NCBI GenBank assembly: GCA_002428605.1
Contig: DIXH01000063.1
Coordinates: forward strand, 1-64,000
Length of the DNA stretch: 64,000 nucleotides
From: Clostridiaceae bacterium UBA6085
GTDB taxonomy: Bacteria > Bacillota > Clostridia > Clostridiales > Clostridiaceae
Reading direction: 5' to 3'
The notes under the pieces are model-generated. The model saw only the letters and a program-made list of their open reading frames with translations. It was not told where the DNA came from and did no database searches. This document shows, piece after piece, positions 26,277 through 34,100 of the stretch; the stretch's first letter is position 1; every line of letters begins with the position of its first letter. The position numbers and the translations under genes were made by a program.

Positions 26277-26632
26277 TTCTTCCTCCTAGCGCCGGCCTTA
26301 AGCACTGCCTGCGTGGTGATTCCTGCAACCGCCATTGTTATGAACGTGGTGACGGTTAAGACGAGTATCAGCTTCAGGACCGACCCTTGCAGCAGACCGA
26401 ATGACGATAAAAGACCTACGCCGCTTGGTATGAAGAAGAAGGTGAGGTTCTCAAGTAGGAACGTCGTCACCGACTCAACCTGGGACACCTTCAGGACCTT
26501 CAGCAGAAGCAGCGTCAGAAGCAGCACGAATCCCAGTATGTTTCCGGGTATGGGCAGACCGGTCACAACCTTTATTACTTCTCCCATGAAATATATTCCA
26601 AGGATAAGGGACATTTCCTTTATTATCTTCAT
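26273..26632 (-). CDS. lrgA: LrgA/CidA-family holin-like membrane protein
   Basis: The 119-residue protein has four helices and the conserved LPIPGNILGFVLLLTLL-type LrgA segment, followed by FFIPSGVGLL. It is the partner of LrgB, whose start overlaps its stop (ATGA). AGGAGG lies just before the ATG. A small inverted repeat, TTGCCG/CGGCAA (about 26646-26665), lies in the leader. Confidence 0.92.
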   Translation of the reverse strand: MKIIKEMSLILGIYFMGEVIKVVTGLPIPGNILGFVLLLTLLLLKVLKVSQVESVTTFLLENLTFFFIPSGVGLLSSFGLLQGSVLKLILVLTVTTFITMAVAGITTQAVLKAGARRKK

Positions 26633-26985
26633 TTAAACCTCCTTTTGCCGGGCACTTGCGGCAAGTCCGATACATTACAATATAACAGTTTTTGAGCAGG
26701 ATTGAAAGAATGTATGGAAAAAGGAGGTATATGCGGGTGATGTAAATGTTATCAGAAGAATAGTTCTGCAAGGACTTCACTCTTGTCAGCTTCCATATAG
26801 TTGTATTGATGATTTAGGCTTTGTTTTAATGTAGTGTTGATACTATCGCATTCTTCGAAAATATGATATAATGGTGTTATTAATGGTGTTGTGGTGAATA
26901 TATTCCTATAGTTCAATCTATACTGAGCGAAATTAATAAGCTGTCAACAAGTGACCAAGAAAATATACTTTCCAATCTGGAAGAA
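26633..26985. other. Gene-free stretch between lrgA and the transposase start
   Basis: The left part holds the minus-strand lrgAB leader. The right part contains a TATAAT at about 26872 and, from 26884 to 26985, an open in-frame extension of the transposase whose conceptual sequence looks genuinely coding but has no ATG, GTG or TTG. No terminal inverted repeats could be matched between the two sides of the element. Confidence 0.5.
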
Positions 26986-27927
26986 GTGCTTTTATTCGGC
27001 TCTCATGTGGGAACAATCTCTCAAGAAGTCATGGAGTTCCGGTTCTCCAAGGGGAAGGTCTGTCCGCATTGTGCGGCTGAATCCATCTCTCGTAACGGAA
27101 AATACAATGGCAAGCAGCGATACCTCTGCAAAGCATGCAAAAGGAGCTTCTCTGACTTTACGAATTCAGCGATATACAAGAGTCGGTCATCGTTGGAAAA
27201 GTGGTTAAAGTATGCAAAGTGCATGATTGCTGGTTATACTATCCGAAAGAGTGCTGAAATCGTAGGAATCAATATTGCCACAAGTTTCTTTTGGCGACAC
27301 AAGATTCTCAACTGCTTAAAGTCCTTTAACGGTATTGGACATGTAGATGGCGTTGTCGAGGCAGACGAGGTCTTCTTTGCGGAAAGTTTTAAGGGGACCA
27401 AACCCTCAAAGATGCCCAGGAAATCCCGCCATAGGGGTGCCCAGGTGAAGCTTAGGGGTATCTCCCATGAGCAGGTATGTGTGGCCACAGCAATTGACAG
27501 GCAGGGCAACTTGATTATGGAACTTCTATGCAAAGGAAGAATGACTTCTAATGACCTGAAAAAGCTCTATGATGGACGCATAGGCAAAAGTTCCATCCTC
27601 TGCACGGACAGCCATAAAAGTTACAACAAATTCGCCAGGGACCTTTCTTTGGACCATAAACGCATTCCCAGTGGAAAGCACAAGGAAGGGGTTTATCATA
27701 TTCAGCATATCAACTCCATCCATAGCAAACTGAAGCGTTGGATGCGTGTGTTTAACGGAGTGTCTACAAAGTATCTGAGCAGCTATATGTGCTGGTTCAA
27801 ATGGATGGAGCTGTTTGGAAGCGATAAGGACACCATAAAAATCAGGAACTTCATCGTTCAAAGCTGTGTTCCCCATGCCTATACAAAAGTTTCAGATTTC
27901 AAAACCAGGGTGCCAGCATTCATATAG
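26986..27927 (+). CDS. IS1595-family transposase
   Basis: The protein begins with a zinc ribbon (CPHC...CKAC, about residues 25-50) followed by a DDE-type ISXO2-like catalytic domain. VEADEVFF gives the first acidic residues, LCTDSHKSYNKF the second Asp, and HIQHINSIHSKLKRW the third-motif region with its Asn/His. The only usual start in frame is GTG 26986, although coding character continues upstream to 26884. No passenger genes are present. Base composition is more AT-rich than its neighbours, consistent with an acquired element. Confidence 0.88.
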   Translation: MLLFGSHVGTISQEVMEFRFSKGKVCPHCAAESISRNGKYNGKQRYLCKACKRSFSDFTNSAIYKSRSSLEKWLKYAKCMIAGYTIRKSAEIVGINIATSFFWRHKILNCLKSFNGIGHVDGVVEADEVFFAESFKGTKPSKMPRKSRHRGAQVKLRGISHEQVCVATAIDRQGNLIMELLCKGRMTSNDLKKLYDGRIGKSSILCTDSHKSYNKFARDLSLDHKRIPSGKHKEGVYHIQHINSIHSKLKRWMRVFNGVSTKYLSSYMCWFKWMELFGSDKDTIKIRNFIVQSCVPHAYTKVSDFKTRVPAFI

Positions 27928-28163
27928 TAAAATAAGTATGTTTTTGAATATTCTGTAGTATTATTAAATCATACAATCCTTGGACTGGAATAACCCGCAG
28001 GAATGAGGTTTTATTCAAACCTTTGCAGAAATGGAATATGTTTTTGATTTGCCCGCTATACTAACAGTAGATAAATGATAATCAGGATATCAATGCAGCA
28101 AGTTGCGAAATACCGTATACAAGGAGGAAGAGAATTGAATGATATATATAGGAGGGGGAAAAT

Positions 28164-28358
28164 ATGAGAAATAAGTTTTCTAAACCATTATTTATGATTA
28201 TTAATCTCATATGGGCATTTACCTTGATATTAGGAGCATCATATATACGAAAGGAATATAATATAAACCTTTGGATATATGTAATCGTAACAACAATAGT
28301 TGTGATGGTAGGCCAAATGTTGATAAAAAGGATATTCATGAAGATTGATAATAAGTAA
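28164..28358 (+). CDS. Small two-helix membrane protein
   Basis: A 64-residue, AT-rich gene product with two hydrophobic helices (about 9-27 and 35-54) and basic ends (MRNKFSK, KRIFMKIDNK). GGAGGGGG (28151-28158) precedes the ATG. No family is recognised. It lies next to the transposase and differs in composition from the core genes, so it may be acquired. Confidence 0.6.
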   Translation: MRNKFSKPLFMIINLIWAFTLILGASYIRKEYNINLWIYVIVTTIVVMVGQMLIKRIFMKIDNK

Positions 28359-28387
28359 CTTTTAATCAAAAATTCTTGAAAAGCGAC

Positions 28388-28416
28388 TTAAGGGGTGAAT
28401 TAAATTCACCCCTTAA
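28388..28416 (+). terminator. Strong hairpin, probable terminator
   Basis: A perfect 13-bp stem TTAAGGGGTGAAT/ATTCACCCCTTAA with a 3-base loop follows the small membrane protein gene. The downstream T-run is missing, so it could also be an RNA-stability hairpin or a protein-binding site. Confidence 0.5.
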
Positions 28417-28469
28417 AATTACATAATATTTCAACACTGTTTTAAACATAGCCATGATTTAAAATACAA

Positions 28470-28502
28470 AAAATATAAGGATCCGGATTACTCCGGATCC
28501 TT
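28470..28502 (-). terminator. Intrinsic terminator of the DUF4349 gene
   Basis: A perfect 11-bp stem AAGGATCCGGA/TCCGGATCCTT (28477-28502); on the minus strand it runs into ATATTTTTTG. Confidence 0.8.
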
Positions 28503-28514
28503 CTTCAGCCCTAT

Positions 28515-29450
28515 TCAGTCATTTTTCTTTTCAGGCGGAACTGCTTTTTCCTTGCGTCTGCCCCGGTAGACCTTAAGGCCTATGAAGAGAGCGACCGCAG
28601 CGATAAGTATGTACGGGAGTGCAAGCACGAGCCAGATCACGAAGTTCTGGACTGCCGATGTGAAGAAGTATATGGAATCCTTGAATGCGGCTGCGAGCCT
28701 TTCAGCGAATGTGGTCTCCACGGTCTCTTCGGTGGTAAGCTTCTCGACCTCCTGCAGCTGGACTGTTACGTAGCTGTAGTCTATCCTGTCATCCAGGTCC
28801 TTAAGGTAAAGGGTCAGCTGTTCCTTCTCATAGAATATTGAGCTCAGCTGGTTTTCAATGGCGATTATGTCTTCGATCCTTTCGGCCTTCTCATAGAGCG
28901 CCAGCATCCTCTCTTCCTTGATCTTAAGCGCGTTCAGCCTTGATTCGGTATCGGTATACGTCTTTGACACATTTGTCTTGCTCGAGGTCTCTGATACTAC
29001 GTTCCCGAGGAGCTTGAGCTCAGCATTGTATGCCAGCACCTGGGCCTTTGGGATCCTGAAGGTGAACTGGCCGGTCCTGAGCTTCTTTCCGTCGTAGAAG
29101 CCGCCGTAGTATACATTTGAGTTCTCAACATAGCCATTGTACTTTGTGATCAGCATGTTGAGGTCGTTTGAGACCTTCTCGAATTCCTTTGTCTCCATGT
29201 TGAAGTAATATGTGCCTATCGTCTTGTCCTCGTTGACAATGACTGAAGGCGACTCGCTTCCCTTGCTTCCTGTATCATAGTTTGGAGTAGAAGGAAGCTG
29301 AGGGTTTACGATACCAGGCGATGAGGTTCCTCCATCGCTCCTTTCAGAGCTGAAATATCCCTTCGAGAGGTTGTAGCCAAGCACCGTGAGAAAGATCAGT
29401 GCAATTGCAGCTACAGTTGATGTGATTATGCGTTTTCTGTTCTTGAACAT
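28515..29450 (-). CDS. DUF4349 membrane protein
   Basis: The 311-residue protein has an N-terminal membrane anchor (about 9-27), a Ser/Gly/Pro-rich extracellular linker, then a DUF4349 domain (about 75-285). The domain contains an NVSKTYTDTESRLNALKIKEERM-type coiled coil (quoted in pieces) and ends with a C-terminal membrane helix and a basic cytoplasmic tail. Family members are envelope proteins, some next to anti-sigma factors, with no known biochemistry. It is a single-gene unit. Confidence 0.85.
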   Translation of the reverse strand: MFKNRKRIITSTVAAIALIFLTVLGYNLSKGYFSSERSDGGTSSPGIVNPQLPSTPNYDTGSKGSESPSVIVNEDKTIGTYYFNMETKEFEKVSNDLNMLITKYNGYVENSNVYYGGFYDGKKLRTGQFTFRIPKAQVLAYNAELKLLGNVVSETSSKTNVSKTYTDTESRLNALKIKEERMLALYEKAERIEDIIAIENQLSSIFYEKEQLTLYLKDLDDRIDYSYVTVQLQEVEKLTTEETVETTFAERLAAAFKDSIYFFTSAVQNFVIWLVLALPYILIAAVALFIGLKVYRGRRKEKAVPPEKKND

Positions 29451-29630
29451 TTCGATCAGCTCCTTTGAGCGATTTTGGGCTGTTTAAGTTCCTTTGTCTA
29501 TACTCAGTATATGGCAGGGTGTTCATGAATTAATTACAAATTCGTTCCAAACAGGGAAATAATCGGGGACAGATGAAAACGTATCCTGATGCTGTATAAT
29601 TATAGGTAAGTAAGGACTGGAGGTGATTTG

Positions 29631-30566
29631 ATGAATGATTTTGAAGTGATTTCCTTTCTTCTTGAAGGTGATCCATCGATACAGTACCAGACAAGGAAGT
29701 ATCTACTTGGAGAGACCGAGGATGAGCTTTCAGAGCACAGGCAATCAATTTCGAAGGTCGGCTGGGGCAGGATGTACCTTGATGCGCAGAATGAGGACCT
29801 TAGCTTCGGCAAAGGCTTCTACGCCCACAAATGGACATCGACTCACTATTCGCTCCTTGACCTCAGGTATCTTGAAATTCCAAGGGAGACTGAGTCTCTG
29901 GTCATGTCAGTCAGGGATATCACACAGAAATGCAGGGCTGGAGATGGCGGAGTAACAGGTACAGGGGGAAGCAAGAGGAGCGACGTGTGCGTCAACGGCA
30001 TGTTCCTGAACTACGGTGCATACTTCCATATGGAAGATGAACCGGTAAGGACAATTGTTGACCTTCTTTCGGGGCAGGTACTTCCGGACGGCGGCTTCAA
30101 CTGCCAGGATAAGTCGACCCACAGCTCGGTTCACACCACACTGTCTGTTCTTGAGGGCTTCCTGAGCCTTATCAGGTATGGCTATACCTACAGGATCGAC
30201 GACGTCATGAGGATGAAGAAGGCTGCGGAGGAGTTCCTGCTTTCACATCATCTGTTCAGGTCATCAACAACAGGAGACGTGATAAATGAGAACTTCATAC
30301 AGCCCGCTTATCCTCCGAGATGGAAGTATGACATTCTGAAGGCACTCTGGTACTTTGCTGATGCCGGCATTACTTATGACAAGAGGATGGAGGATGCCCT
30401 GAGGACCGTTGAGAAGCTCAGGACAAAGGATGGAACCCTGCTCAGGGGAAAGACCATATCAGGTGAGCTTCATTTCAGGATGGAGGAAGGAAAGGCAGGC
30501 AGGTGGAACACCATGCGTGCAATGCGGGTCCTCCAGCATTATGCAAGGCTGTCTGAAAACGAGTAG
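29631..30566 (+). CDS. Terpenoid-cyclase/prenyltransferase-fold protein of unknown role
   Basis: The 311-residue protein looks like an alpha/alpha-barrel of squalene-hopene cyclase or prenyltransferase beta-subunit type. QVLPDGGFNCQ resembles a QW-like repeat and further helical repeats follow. No DxDD cyclase motif is seen, so catalysis is doubtful. Similar stand-alone proteins occur in Firmicutes without assigned function. ATG 29631 follows GGAGGTGAT; a TTG at 29628 is possible. A strong terminator follows directly. Confidence 0.65.
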   Translation: MNDFEVISFLLEGDPSIQYQTRKYLLGETEDELSEHRQSISKVGWGRMYLDAQNEDLSFGKGFYAHKWTSTHYSLLDLRYLEIPRETESLVMSVRDITQKCRAGDGGVTGTGGSKRSDVCVNGMFLNYGAYFHMEDEPVRTIVDLLSGQVLPDGGFNCQDKSTHSSVHTTLSVLEGFLSLIRYGYTYRIDDVMRMKKAAEEFLLSHHLFRSSTTGDVINENFIQPAYPPRWKYDILKALWYFADAGITYDKRMEDALRTVEKLRTKDGTLLRGKTISGELHFRMEEGKAGRWNTMRAMRVLQHYARLSENE

Positions 30567-30597
30567 AAGGAGGAAGCGAAACTTCCTCCTTCTTTAT
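30566..30597 (+). terminator. Intrinsic terminator
   Basis: A perfect 11-bp stem GAAGGAGGAAG/CTTCCTCCTTC with loop CGAAA begins at the last base of the stop codon. Confidence 0.8.
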
Positions 30598-30611
30598 GAA
30601 CTAATATGACC

Positions 30612-31016
30612 CTAGTAGTTTATGAGCCTTGGAAGAGCCTTTGCCTGCTCTACCCAGTCAGCGACCTGCTTTTCTGTAGGAAGCTTTCTTACGAGCTTCT
30701 TCTCGGTATTTACTTCAACCATTTTAGCAAACAGGTTGTCAGGCTTTCTCTTTGAAAGCTCAGGGACTGTATCCACTCCGGCCAGCTCCAGAAGGTCTGA
30801 ATACTCCGATCCGACGCCCTTGATCCTCATGAGGTCCGAACGGTTTATGAACTTCAGGATCAGCTTTTCAGAGATGCCGGTCGTTTCAGCCAGTTTCTTT
30901 CTCTTTGCCTTAGTGTCTCCTGCAGCAAGAAGTGAATCAACATTCTTGATCCCTGCTTCTGCAAGCTTTTCAGCATAACCTTCTCCTACTCCTTCGATGT
31001 ACTTGAGATTTGCCAT
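30612..31016 (-). CDS. DUF4332 helix-hairpin-helix protein
   Basis: The 134-residue protein has two helix-hairpin-helix-type repeats. One starts at IEGVGEGYAEKLAEAG (about 7-22), the other at IKGVGSEYSDLLELAG (about 64-79). This is the DUF4332 pattern of putative nucleic-acid-binding proteins. It is soluble and basic at the end. AGGAGG precedes the start. It is divergent from the giant helicase gene with only 170 bp between, so a shared nucleic-acid theme is possible. Confidence 0.85.
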   Translation of the reverse strand: MANLKYIEGVGEGYAEKLAEAGIKNVDSLLAAGDTKAKRKKLAETTGISEKLILKFINRSDLMRIKGVGSEYSDLLELAGVDTVPELSKRKPDNLFAKMVEVNTEKKLVRKLPTEKQVADWVEQAKALPRLINY

Positions 31017-31186
31017 TTTACACCTCCTGTGGTGAGCGGTTGTTGCCGCTTTGTCGCGCTGCCAAGAACTACAGTAAACGTTTGTATGCTATAATTAATT
31101 AATAACATATGGGATATGGATAATCAAGGTTTATCAAGATATATCCGTGTTTAATATTTGAATTATGAATTTCCGGAGGTCTTCAT
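31017..31186. promoter_or_regulatory. Divergent intergenic region with an extended -10 for the helicase gene
   Basis: An extended -10, TGCTATAAT (31087-31095), points toward the helicase; there is no good -35. CCGGAGGT lies before ATG 31187, giving a leader of about 85 nt. Confidence 0.4.
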
Positions 31187-34100
31187 ATGGATGAACAAGA
31201 ATCAATATTTCTTAAGCTCGAAGCAAATGCTGCTGTAAACTATGCCATGGCAGAGAACGGATCCCCCCTGATAAGGGGAATAACTGTTAAGAACAGCAGC
31301 GGTGCAGGCATCGAGGAAACCGTCCTCTATATTTCATTCCAGGACGATTTCGCAAAAGAGTACATCAAGGAGATCCCCTTTCTCCCAAATGACAGGGAAC
31401 TTGACCTAGGCATGCCGATCATCGAGATGGACATAAGGAAGATCTTTTCAGTGACTGAAAAGGTCACAAGGACCATTGATGCAAGGCTCATGAAGGGTGA
31501 GGAGAAGCTCGCCGAAGCCTCGGTCTCCATACAGATGCTTCCTTTCAACCAGTGGCCGGGGCTTGGTGTTATGCCTGAGCTGACAGCTGCCTTCGCAACT
31601 CCCAACCACCCGGCAATTGACAAGGTCATTGTCAGGGCCTCGGATATACTTAAGGAAAGCGGCAAGGAGCCTTCATTCGAGGGCTACCAGTCGAAGAATC
31701 CCGAAAGGGTCCTCGAGCAGGCTGCGGCAATCTACGGCGCGCTCAAGGAGCTCCTTATAGTCTATGCAGGTCCTCCTGCCAGCTTTGAAACAGAAGGGCA
31801 GAGGGTCAGGCTTTCAGACGCGGTCCTTACAGAGAAGATAGGAACGTGCCTTGACCTGGCACTGCTCTATTCATCATGCCTTGAGGCTGTTTCACTCAAC
31901 CCGCTCGTGGTCTTCACGGAAGGTCATGCCATGACCGGACTTTGGCTTGGAGAGGAATTCTTCCAGGATCCTGTGCAGGAGGACGCTGCAGCCCTTACAA
32001 AGAGGACCGCGAAGGGTGTCAGCCAGCTTGCTGTCATCGAAGCGACAGGTATCCGCCAGGGAAGCAGCATGGACTTCAATGAAGCTGTGAGGACAGGCCA
32101 GAAGAAACTCTCGGAGGAGGGCAGGTTCCTTTTGTCGGTTGACATAGCAAGATCACGTGCAGGAGGCATAAAGCCGCTTCCTCAGGCCTTTTCTCCTGAC
32201 GGCACTGTTACTGAGAGGGAGACGACACTCAAGGAGAGGGCAATGGTTGACCCTAACCTTATCAATGTCATTCGGCTCGATGAGAAAGCTTCACAGAAGG
32301 TACAGACCCGAAGGGAAAAGTGGGAGAGGAAGCTTCTGGACCTGTCACTTCGGAATAACCTTTTGAACTACAGGCAGGGTAAGTCAGGAATAGCACTCCT
32401 GTCAGCTGACCTTACATCACTTGAAAACGAGATATACAGCGGAAAGGAATTCCAGATACTCAAGAAGCCTGATGACCTGGAGAATGAAGGCATGGAGAGC
32501 ATGAACCTCACACCTGCCATGAAGGAGCTCATAGACTCCGAATTCAGGCAGGGCAAGCTCAGGACGCTCCTGTCAGAGGAGGAGCTGCCTGAGAGGCTTT
32601 CCGGCCTTTTCAGGACGGCAAGGACCGCTATCGAGGAATCCGGAGCTAACAGCCTTTTCCTTGTGCTTGGCAGGCTCAAATGGTACGAAAGCCCGGCAAG
32701 CCAGAAGGAAAGGTATGCTCCTCTTGTGCTCGTTCCAGTGGACCTTCAGCGGAAGCTGGGCAAGAAGGGGTATGTCCTGAAGGCAAGGGAAGAGGATGCC
32801 GTATTCAACATCACCCTCTCTGAGCTACTCAACAAGGACTTCTCAATCAGCCTCCAGGGTCTTGACCCGATACCTGACGACGGCAGCGGCTGCGACCTCA
32901 CAAGGATATTCAGCATCGTCCGTTCCGCGATAATGAATGAGAAGCGCTGGGATGTTGTGGAAGACTCCCATCTTGGCATATTCTCCTTCAGGAAGTTCAT
33001 AATGTGGAACGACCTGAAGAACCACGGCGAAGAGCTTGGCAAAAACGCGATAGTCAGGTCGCTCATGGAAGGAAGCCTGCAGTTTGTCCCGGAAGGGATC
33101 GAAATTGAAGATGAACTCCTCGATGATGTGGTCGACCCGGCTGACCTTATGTTCCCTGTAAGCGCAGACGCATCACAGATGCTGGCAGTCAAGGCAGCGG
33201 CTGAAGGCAAGTCCTTCGTCCTGCACGGACCTCCAGGCACTGGAAAATCACAGACCATAACCAATATCATTGCAAACGCCCTTTCTGACGGTAAAAGGGT
33301 CCTGTTCGTCGCGGAAAAGATGGCAGCGTTGTCAGTGGTCCAGAAGAGGCTGAAGAAGATAGGACTTGATCCGTTTTCCCTTGAGCTTCATTCGAACAAG
33401 GCGAAAAAGAGGGATGTGCTGGACCAGCTTGCAAGGACCATTTCTGTAAGGAACGGAAAATTTGGCGATGAGTTCATAAAGGTTTCTGCAGAGGTCTCAA
33501 GGGAAAGGGAAGAGCTGAATGAGATCGTTAAGGCAATGTACAGGAAGCATGGCTTCTCCCTTTCTGCGTACGAAATGGTATCAGCATTGGGGACACTCAG
33601 TAACGAAAAGGAAATGTCAAGGATAGGGCTGCCTTACGAAACATTGGGAAATGAAGATCTGCAGAAGCTCATCCTTATAGCAAGAGACCTTGAGTCCGCT
33701 GCGGGGGAAAACGGTGACTACAGTGATGCTCCGCTCAAGGGGATCGGACTTTCTGCATATAATCCGTCGGTAAAGCGGGATGCCGCTGACCTTGTTCCAA
33801 GGGTGCGTGACAAGGCGGCAAAGACCGGAGAGCTCCTTGACGCGGCAGCTTTGGGCGAAGACAAGGACACATACGGGAAAGTTGCTGCAATCGTAAGAAT
33901 GATTGATATTGCAGTTAGGAACGAAAGTCATCCGGACCTACTTGCATCTCCGGATTCTGCCGGGATCCCGGCACTTATAAATGCTGCAATCGGAGCCCTT
34001 GAAGATGCAAAAGCAAAAAGGGCGGAGGCTTCGGAATACTTTTCAGGTGACCTTCAAAGCTTCGATGCCGAAGGTCTGATTGCTGAGCTTGGCAGTGCAG

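Noticed and set aside
26273..26632. LrgA as a phage holin and sign of a prophage
   Set aside because: It is paired with lrgB in the usual chromosomal operon and no phage structural, lysis or integrase genes are near.
26475..26780. Minus-strand ORF of 101 codons overlapping lrgA
   Set aside because: It is an out-of-frame shadow of lrgA plus upstream DNA; the sequence has no plausible domain and the lrgA frame has the AGGAGG site and clear homology.
28000..28030. AGGTTT/AAACCT hairpin as right end of the insertion element
   Set aside because: It has no counterpart on the left side of the transposase and is too short to be a terminal repeat.
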